A DNA stretch of 11,614 bases from Bacteroidales bacterium. GTDB taxonomy: Bacteria > Bacteroidota > Bacteroidia > Bacteroidales > UBA932. Positions 6,650 to 11,614 of this stretch are shown piece after piece. Position 1 is the stretch's first letter. Every line of letters starts with the position of its first letter. The notes beneath the pieces were generated by a model. The model was not told the origin of the DNA. It made no database searches and saw only the letters and a program-made list of their open reading frames with translations. Position numbers and translations under genes: made by a program. The stretch spans positions 1-11,614 of the forward strand of contig JAEDLO010000053.1 of the NCBI GenBank assembly GCA_016295245.1. Direction: 5' to 3'.

Positions 6650-6655
6650 AAGATA

Positions 6656-7924
6656 ATGGAAAAGGAAAAAGTGATTACCCTCATTGACGCCTTCAAGGAT
6701 TTCAAGGAGGAGAAGAACATCGACCGTCCTTTGATGATGCAGGTGCTCAAGGACGTGTTTCTCACCCAGCTTGCAAAGACCTATGGCTCTTCTGACAACT
6801 TTGACGTGATCGTCAACGTTGACAAGGGAACCTGCGAGATTTACCAGAACTTCGAGGTTGTCGAGGAGGTGGAGAACCCTAACGCCGAGATTACCCTCGA
6901 GGGCATCAAGGAGGACGGTGGCGACTACCAGGACTACGAGATTGGCGACCAGTATTCGAAGTTCCTCCCTCTCGCAGCCTTCGGACGCCGCGGTATCCTC
7001 AATATCCGCCAGAACCTCCAGGGCCGCATTATGGACATCGAGAAGGCCAACGTCTATAAGAAGTACTCCGAGAAGGTCGGCGAGATCTTCACCGGCGAGG
7101 TTTACCAGACCTGGTCAAAGGAGGTGCTCATCCTCGACGAGGACGGCAATGAGCTCCATATCCCTAAGAGCGAGCAGATTCCGGGCGAGCACTTCAAGAA
7201 GAGCGACAACGTTCGCGCCATCATCAAGTCCGTCGAGATGAAGAACAACACTACTCCATACATCATCCTGAGCCGCACCAGCCCTGAGTTCCTCGAGAGG
7301 CTCTTCGAGCAGGAGGTTCCGGAGATTGCCGACGGTCTTATCACCATCAAGAAGGTGGTCAGGGTTCCGGGCGAGCGCGCCAAGGTGGCCGTTGAGTCTT
7401 ACGACGACCGCATCGACCCGATCGGAGCCTGCATCGGCGTGAAGGGTGGACGTATCACAGGCATCGTCAATGAGCTCCGCCACGAGAACATCGACGTGAT
7501 TCCTTGGTCGCAGAACCCGACCATCCTCATCCAGCGCGCCCTCAACCCGGCCGAGGTGTCGAGAATCGATCTTGGCGAGAGCCCTGAGGACAAGGTGAAG
7601 GTATATATGAGGCCGGACCAGGTAAGCAAGGGTATCGGCCGTCACGGTGTCAACATCCAGCTTGCAGGTATGCTCCTGGGCCGCGAAATTGAGGTTTACA
7701 GGGAGTTTGCCAAGGGCGAGGAAGATGAGGAGGATGACGTACTTCTCAGGGACTTCGCCGATGTTATCGACAGCTGGGTAATCGACCGTCTCGAAGAGAT
7801 TGGCTGCGACACGGCAAGAAGCGTACTTGCCCTCTCACCTGAGGATATCGCCAAGAGGGCCGACCTCGAGGATGAGACCGTAGCGGACGTGATTGAGATA
7901 CTCAAAGCAGAATTCGAAGACTAA
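6656..7924 (+). CDS. nusA: Transcription elongation/termination factor NusA
   Basis: NusA binds RNA polymerase and nascent RNA and controls pausing, termination and antitermination. The 422-residue protein shows the N-terminal polymerase-binding domain (about 1-135), an S1 domain starting near Gly142 (Gly-Glu-Ile-Phe-Thr-Gly), and two KH domains. KH1 has Ile256-Gly-Ala-Cys-Ile-Gly-Val-Lys-Gly-Gly-Arg266, and KH2 has Gly326-Ile-Gly-Arg-His-Gly331. The conserved Leu-Ser-Arg-Thr-Ser-Pro-Glu-Phe link and Val-Pro-Gly-Glu-Arg-Ala-Lys-Val-Ala-Val are also present. A short acidic run near 350 precedes a helix-hairpin-helix-like tail rather than the two acidic repeats of E. coli NusA, in line with shorter Bacteroidota forms. 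The stop overlaps the infB start by 1 nt (TAATG). If the leader hairpin acts as an attenuator, NusA could affect its own operon. Confidence 0.96.
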   Translation: MEKEKVITLIDAFKDFKEEKNIDRPLMMQVLKDVFLTQLAKTYGSSDNFDVIVNVDKGTCEIYQNFEVVEEVENPNAEITLEGIKEDGGDYQDYEIGDQYSKFLPLAAFGRRGILNIRQNLQGRIMDIEKANVYKKYSEKVGEIFTGEVYQTWSKEVLILDEDGNELHIPKSEQIPGEHFKKSDNVRAIIKSVEMKNNTTPYIILSRTSPEFLERLFEQEVPEIADGLITIKKVVRVPGERAKVAVESYDDRIDPIGACIGVKGGRITGIVNELRHENIDVIPWSQNPTILIQRALNPAEVSRIDLGESPEDKVKVYMRPDQVSKGIGRHGVNIQLAGMLLGREIEVYREFAKGEEDEEDDVLLRDFADVIDSWVIDRLEEIGCDTARSVLALSPEDIAKRADLEDETVADVIEILKAEFED

Positions 7925-10779
7925 TGGCAGAAATCAGATTAAATAAACTTATCAAAAAGTACAACATCGGCTTGAGCGAGCTTGTGGATTTCCTCCGCAA
8001 GCAGGGCGCTGAAGTCGATGAGAGCCCGAATGCGAAGGTTTCCGACGAGTATGTCGAGAAGCTGGACAAGCAGTTCGGCAAGGATCTCGAGATGGCGGCC
8101 GAGGCTGCTAAGCTTGAGATCAAGCTGACCAATATCATTGAGAAGAACAACAGCTCGAAGGCTGTCCGTGAAGAGGAGGAGGAAGCTGAAGAGACCATTT
8201 CCTACAAGGACAACAGCCTCTCGGGCAAGAAGCTCGCTCCCGCCCCTGCAGCGGAGCCGGAGCCTGCCGTCTCTGAGCAGCCTGCCGCCGAGCCGGTGCT
8301 TGCTGAAGAGCCTGCTGCCTCTGAGCAGCCTGCCGCCGAACTCTCTGCCACTGAGCCCGCTGTCACCGAGCCTGAACGCGCCGTTGAGGCCGCCCCTGCC
8401 GATGAGCCGGACTATGAGGAGCCGCAGGAGTCTGCCCCTGAGCAGCCTGCCGCCCGTCAGGCGCTTGCCGATGAGCCTGCAGCCGCCCAGGAAGCTGCCT
8501 CTGAGCCGGAGATTGCCGCTGATGAGCCGGAGAGCGTTGTTGAGGCCGCTCCTGCCGATGAGCCGAAGGCTGAAGAAGCGCAGTCTGCCCAGAGCGCCGG
8601 TGGCCTGAAGGTCTTCGGCAAAATTGACCTCAGCCAGTTCGACCGCAAGCCAAAGAAGCGCGAGCGCATCAACAAGAACAGCCAGAAGGTGGATGTCGCC
8701 AAGGTGGGCGCCAACATCGACAAGAAGCAGGCGAAGAAGGACCGCCCTGCCCAGCAGAACGGCAACGCTTCGCAGCAGCATCCCCAGAACCAGCCTAATC
8801 AGGGCAAGGGGCGCAACAAGCGCGACCGCGACCGCTTCAAGCCGGCCTTGACCGAGGCCGAGCAGGATGAGCTCCAGAAGGAGATTCAGAAGCAGGTCAA
8901 GGAGACCTACGCCAAGATGAACGAGGGCAAGAAGAACAACTTCGGCGCGAAGTACCGCAAGGAGAAGCGCGAGGCTGCCGCCCTTCGCAACCAGGAGGAG
9001 ATGATGGAGGCCGCCGCAGAGCAGAAGGTGCTCAAGGTGACCGAGTTCGTGACCGTCAACGACCTTGCGACGCTGATGAACAACACCCCTGTGGTGAAGG
9101 TTATCGGCGCTTGTATGAGCCTCGGTCTGATGGTGTCCATCAACCAGCGACTCGACGCGGAGACCCTGGTGCTCGTGGCCGAGGAGTTCGGCTACAAGGT
9201 CGAGTTCGTCACCGCCGAGATTTCGGAGGAGTTCACCGGCGTCCAGGAGGACAAGCCTGAGGATCTCCAGCCGAGGCCGCCTATCATCACCGTGATGGGC
9301 CACGTTGACCACGGTAAGACTTCGCTTCTTGACTACATCCGCAAGTCCAATGTGATTGCCGGAGAGGCCGGCGGCATCACCCAGCACATCGGCGCCTACA
9401 ACGTCAAGCTGCCGGATGGCCGCCATATCACCTTCCTCGATACTCCGGGCCACGAGGCGTTCACCGCTATGCGCGCCCGTGGTGCCCAGCTCACCGACCT
9501 TGCGATCATCATCGTCGCCGCAGACGACGCCGTGATGCCTCAGACCGTCGAGGCTATCAACCACGCGCAGGCTGCGAATGTGCCTATGGTCTTCGCAATC
9601 AACAAGATAGATAAGCCGGGCGCGGACAGCGACAAGATTCGCCGCCAGCTCTCCGAGATGAACATCCTCGTCGAGGACTGGGGCGGCAAGTACCAGTGTC
9701 AGGAGATTTCCGCCAAGAAGGGTCTTAACGTGGACAAGCTTCTTGAGAAGGTGCTCCTCGAAACCGACCTGCTCGAGCTCAAGGCGAACCCTAACAAGCT
9801 CGCTTCGGGTGCCGTAATCGAGTCGTCGCTGGACAAGGGCCGCGGCTACCTGGCAACCGTCCTCGTTCAGGACGGAACCCTGCGCCAGGGCGACTGCGTC
9901 CTCTGCGGAAGCTACTACGGCCGCGTGAAGTCTATGTTCAACGAGCGCGGACAGAAGGTCAGCGAGGCTGGACCGGCAACTCCTGTGTCCATCCTCGGCC
10001 TTAACGGCGCGCCGGCTGCCGGTGAGAAGTTCAATGTCCTGACCGATGAGCGCGAGGCCAAGAATGTGGCCAACAAGCGCGAGCAGCTCCTGCGCATCCA
10101 GGGCATCAAGACCCAGAAGCATATGACCCTCGAAGAGATCGGAAGGCGTATCGCCATCGGCAACTTCAAGGAGCTCAACATCATCGTCAAGGGTGACGTG
10201 GACGGCTCTGTGGAGGCCCTTTCAGACTCGCTCATCAAGCTCTCTACCGAGGAGGTTAAGGTGAACGTGATTCACAAGGCTGTCGGCGGCATCTCCGAGT
10301 CAGACGTGCTGCTTGCCGAGGCTTCGGACGCCGTGATCGTCGGCTTCCAGGTGCGTCCTACCACCGAGGCCCGCCGTGCAGCGGACCGCGACGGCATCGA
10401 AATCCGCCTCTACTCCGTGATTTACGACTGTATCAACGAAGTCAAGGACGGTATCGAGGGTATGCTCGAGCCTGAGAAGAAGGAAGAGGTCATCGCCACC
10501 GCCGAGATCAAGCAGACCTTCCGCATCAGCAAGGTCGGCACCATCGCCGGCTGTATCATCCGCGACGGCAAGATGGTCCAGAAGTCGAAGGTGCGCCTCA
10601 TCCGCGACGGCATCGTGATCTACACCGGAGAGCTCGGCTCGCTCCAGATCGGCAAGGACCAGGCCAAGGAGGTCACCTCCGGCAAGGAGTGCGGTATGAG
10701 CATCGCCGGCTACAATGACATCAAGGAGGGCGACATCATCGAAGCCTTCCAGATAGTTGAGATTAAACGAACACTCTAG
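7924..10779 (+). CDS. infB: Translation initiation factor IF-2
   Basis: IF2 is the GTPase that brings initiator tRNA to the 30S subunit and promotes subunit joining. This 951-residue protein has an N-terminal IF2N helix domain (about 1-60), then a Pro/Ala/Glu-rich linker (105-226), a basic Lys/Arg/Gln/Asn-rich stretch (230-340), a second IF2N-type domain (about 370-430) and the G domain. All G motifs are intact: G1 Gly459-His-Val-Asp-His-Gly-Lys-Thr466, G2 around Gly483-Gly-Ile-Thr-Gln-His-Ile-Gly490, G3 Asp506-Thr-Pro-Gly-His, G4 Asn560-Lys-Ile-Asp and G5 Ser596-Ala-Lys-Lys. Domains II to IV follow to the end. The ATG overlaps the nusA stop by 1 nt, suggesting coupled translation, and ridA follows after 2 nt. 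Several internal Met codons after the linker could give shorter isoforms, as known for E. coli, but I see no strong internal ribosome site. Confidence 0.97.
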   Translation: MAEIRLNKLIKKYNIGLSELVDFLRKQGAEVDESPNAKVSDEYVEKLDKQFGKDLEMAAEAAKLEIKLTNIIEKNNSSKAVREEEEEAEETISYKDNSLSGKKLAPAPAAEPEPAVSEQPAAEPVLAEEPAASEQPAAELSATEPAVTEPERAVEAAPADEPDYEEPQESAPEQPAARQALADEPAAAQEAASEPEIAADEPESVVEAAPADEPKAEEAQSAQSAGGLKVFGKIDLSQFDRKPKKRERINKNSQKVDVAKVGANIDKKQAKKDRPAQQNGNASQQHPQNQPNQGKGRNKRDRDRFKPALTEAEQDELQKEIQKQVKETYAKMNEGKKNNFGAKYRKEKREAAALRNQEEMMEAAAEQKVLKVTEFVTVNDLATLMNNTPVVKVIGACMSLGLMVSINQRLDAETLVLVAEEFGYKVEFVTAEISEEFTGVQEDKPEDLQPRPPIITVMGHVDHGKTSLLDYIRKSNVIAGEAGGITQHIGAYNVKLPDGRHITFLDTPGHEAFTAMRARGAQLTDLAIIIVAADDAVMPQTVEAINHAQAANVPMVFAINKIDKPGADSDKIRRQLSEMNILVEDWGGKYQCQEISAKKGLNVDKLLEKVLLETDLLELKANPNKLASGAVIESSLDKGRGYLATVLVQDGTLRQGDCVLCGSYYGRVKSMFNERGQKVSEAGPATPVSILGLNGAPAAGEKFNVLTDEREAKNVANKREQLLRIQGIKTQKHMTLEEIGRRIAIGNFKELNIIVKGDVDGSVEALSDSLIKLSTEEVKVNVIHKAVGGISESDVLLAEASDAVIVGFQVRPTTEARRAADRDGIEIRLYSVIYDCINEVKDGIEGMLEPEKKEEVIATAEIKQTFRISKVGTIAGCIIRDGKMVQKSKVRLIRDGIVIYTGELGSLQIGKDQAKEVTSGKECGMSIAGYNDIKEGDIIEAFQIVEIKRTL
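8272..8565 (+). repeat. Degenerate in-frame repeats in the IF2 linker
   Basis: A 20-nt unit encoding Ser-Glu-Gln-Pro-Ala-Ala occurs at 8272-8291 and 8320-8339, with a shorter 17-nt match at 8438-8454. A 27-nt unit encoding Val-Glu-Ala-Ala-Pro-Ala-Asp-Glu-Pro occurs at 8383-8409 and 8539-8565 with one mismatch. The linker has grown by copying short in-frame units, so its length may differ between strains. Confidence 0.8.
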
Positions 10780-10781
10780 AA

Positions 10782-11156
10782 ATGAAGAAGATAATAGCAA
10801 CAGCCGCGGCTCCGGCCGCAATCGGACCATACTCACAGGCAGTCGAGCTCAACGGCACCCTCTTCGTGTCGGGCCAGCTCCCTGTCAATCCGCTTGACGG
10901 CTCGATGCCCGAGGGCATCGAAGCACAGACCAGGCAGAGTCTGGACAACATCTTCGCCATCCTGAAGGAGGCGGGTCTTGGCGCCGACGACGTCGCCAAG
11001 ACCTGCGTCCTCCTGCAGGACATCAAAGACTTCGGCGCGATGAACGCCATCTACGCCGAATACTTCCCCGGCACCAAACCTGCCCGCGTCTGCTACCAGG
11101 TCGCCGCCCTCCCTAAAGGCGCCCTCGTCGAAATCGACGCCATCGCCGGGAAATAA
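10782..11156 (+). CDS. ridA: RidA-family reactive enamine/imine deaminase
   Basis: RidA (YjgF/YER057c/UK114 family) hydrolyses reactive enamine/imine intermediates such as 2-aminoacrylate made by PLP enzymes, and so protects them. The 124-residue product has the typical length, the N-terminal Ala-Ile-Gly-Pro-Tyr-Ser-Gln-Ala motif, the Phe-Val-Ser-Gly-Gln-Leu-Pro strand and the C-terminal Pro-Ala-Arg / Leu-Pro-Lys-Gly-Ala-Leu-Val-Glu-Ile region. Arg102 and Glu117 align with Arg105 and Glu120 of E. coli RidA, which define the deaminase-active subgroup; Cys104 is also kept. It begins 2 nt after the infB stop and so is very likely the last gene of the rimP-nusA-infB operon. Its link to translation genes is otherwise unexplained. 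Confidence 0.93.
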   Translation: MKKIIATAAAPAAIGPYSQAVELNGTLFVSGQLPVNPLDGSMPEGIEAQTRQSLDNIFAILKEAGLGADDVAKTCVLLQDIKDFGAMNAIYAEYFPGTKPARVCYQVAALPKGALVEIDAIAGK

Positions 11157-11190
11157 CAGTTCGGAGAGCTTTCGCTTGGGGGCTCGCGCG

Positions 11191-11268
11191 GGTTTTCCGG
11201 CGGGAGAGTCTGGTTTGGGTCCGTGCTGGGGTTTTCCGGCGGGGGCCTAGAGTGGGCTTTCCGGCGCG
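11191..11268 (+). repeat. Three copies of a TTTCCGGCG motif
   Basis: GGTTTTCCGGCGGG occurs at 11191-11204 and again, identically, at 11230-11243. A diverged copy, GGCTTTCCGGCGCG, lies at 11255-11268. Spacing is uneven (39 and 25 nt between starts), so this is not a regular array. Function unknown. Confidence 0.7.
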
Positions 11269-11286
11269 AGTGTGACTCGCCCTTTT
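11266..11286 (+). terminator. Short hairpin with T run after ridA
   Basis: GCGAGT (11266-11271) pairs perfectly with ACTCGC (11275-11280) around a 3-nt loop. The sequence CCTTTT follows. This is a weak but plausible intrinsic terminator for the operon ending in ridA, about 110 nt after its stop. Confidence 0.4.
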
Positions 11287-11351
11287 GGCTGGGCTCGGGT
11301 TCTCCTCTTCCCGCGCAGCGTCCCAATTTAACATGCTGAGAATAGCCTGAA

Positions 11352-11385
11352 AGAGGCCGACAACAGTCTTCTGTTGCCGGCCTCT
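11352..11385 (+). terminator. Strong 15-bp hairpin, likely operon terminator
   Basis: AGAGGCCG (11352-11359) pairs with CGGCCTCT (11378-11385), and CAACAG (11361-11366) with CTGTTG (11371-11376). They are separated by one A-C mismatch and closed by a TCTT tetraloop. No T run follows directly; the nearest is at 11403-11407. The stem reads almost the same on both strands, so it could stop transcripts from either side. It could also be a structured RNA element or transcript-end stabiliser. Confidence 0.6.
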
Positions 11386-11401
11386 CTCCGTATTTGCCCA
11401 A

Positions 11402-11520
11402 CCTTTTTCAACTCACCTCCTTCTCCCTTCATCCGCTCTCTTCTCCTTTCATCCTCTCACCCTTCTCTCGTCCAATCTCTCTCTCAATCTCCGCTCTCCA
11501 TCCTCTCTCCCCACTTCGTG
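11402..11520 (+). repeat. C/T-rich tract with a 20-nt period
   Basis: Nearly all bases on this strand are C or T for about 120 nt. TTCTCCCTTCATCC at 11421-11434 recurs at 11441-11454 with one change, a 20-nt period, and the rest is built from shorter CTCTC and TCC units. No coding potential is visible. Confidence 0.7.
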
Positions 11521-11523
11521 TCA

Positions 11524-11608
11524 TTCACCTGCGCGGGTTACCCCCTTCAGAAGTACCTCTGAGGCATCCTGGGTGCGCAGGTGAGACCATTAAGCCCTCA
11601 CCTGCGCG
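11524..11608. repeat. Three-arm inverted/direct repeat able to form alternative hairpins
   Basis: TCACCTGCGC occurs at 11525-11534 and 11598-11607. Its exact reverse complement, GCGCAGGTGA, lies between them at 11575-11584. The middle arm can pair with the left arm (40-nt loop) or with the right arm (extended to 11 bp by G11585-C11597, with an 11-nt loop), but not both. The left loop has further partial pairing, ACCC with GGGT (11571-11574) and CTTCAGA (11546-11551 region) with TCTGAGG (11558-11564). Confidence 0.75.
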
Positions 11609-11614
11609 GTTGAC

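Larger units (their letters stand above)
11157..11614. other. Right-hand non-coding region, no convincing gene
   Basis: This 458-nt stretch has no open frame with recognisable protein features on either strand. It falls into four parts: a G/T-rich section (about 11160-11300) with three copies of a TTTCCGGCG motif, a strong hairpin (11352-11385), a C/T-rich tract (about 11402-11520), and a set of inverted and direct repeats (11524-11608) running to the window edge. The short open frames here are of low complexity and lack plausible starts. Confidence 0.7.

Noticed and set aside
7939..10122. Very long open frame (727 codons) on the - strand across infB
   Set aside because: It is antisense to infB, is rich in Leu, Val, Arg and Ala as expected from the complement of GC-rich codons, and has no recognisable domain. 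It is a shadow of infB codon use.
11093..11401. 102-codon open frame on the - strand over the end of ridA and the G/T-rich block
   Set aside because: It is low-complexity Pro/Arg/Ser sequence from skewed DNA, overlapping a real gene antisense. No signal supports translation.
11374..11562. 62-codon open frame on the + strand in the C/T-rich tract
   Set aside because: It consists of Ser, Pro and Leu codons that arise from the C/T composition, with no start signal and no recognisable domain.
11524..11608. CRISPR array or tRNA at the right edge
   Set aside because: Only two direct copies with one inverted copy are present, with unequal spacers, unlike a CRISPR array. The hairpins do not form a cloverleaf and there is no T-arm consensus.

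Overview
The window looks like chromosomal housekeeping DNA from a GC-rich member of the Bacteroidota, most likely order Bacteroidales. The evidence is the gene content (OmpP1/FadL-type barrel, lpxD-lpxC-lpxA cluster, WbqC-family protein, rimP-nusA-infB), promoter boxes of the Bacteroidota type (TAnnTTTG with an upstream TTTG), and the general lack of Shine-Dalgarno sequences. I cannot assign a family or genus. All recognised genes are on the + strand. I see no tRNA, rRNA, CRISPR array, transposase or phage gene.

Layout: (1) 1-80 is the last 25 codons of an NAD-dependent sugar epimerase. (2) 186-2873 holds a lipoprotein with an extraordinary Tyr/Trp-rich block followed by an outer-membrane FadL-type barrel. 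(3) 2899-6224 is a lipid A block: lpxD, lpxC, lpxA and a WbqC-family gene, with very short gaps or overlaps. LpxC keeps its zinc and catalytic residues but lacks the FabZ dehydratase domain that is usually fused to it in Bacteroidota. (4) 6225-6376 is a leader with a near-consensus promoter and a terminator-like hairpin just before rimP. (5) 6377-11156 is a translation/transcription operon: a RimP reduced to its N-terminal domain, NusA, IF2 and a RidA-family deaminase, with a 1-nt overlap between nusA and infB. (6) 11157-11614 has no convincing gene. It holds G/T-rich repeats, two strong hairpins, a long C/T-rich tract, and three arms of one 10-bp sequence that can form two mutually exclusive hairpins.

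Functionally, LpxA, LpxC and LpxD are the first acylation, deacetylation and second acylation steps of lipid A synthesis. The barrel and lipoprotein upstream are also envelope proteins. The second half serves ribosome maturation, transcription elongation/termination and translation initiation, and RidA removes reactive enamine/imine intermediates.

I found no obvious new multi-gene system. The points most worth checking are the single-domain RimP, the candidate attenuator in its leader, the FabZ-less LpxC, the aromatic lipoprotein, and the switch-like inverted repeats at the right edge.
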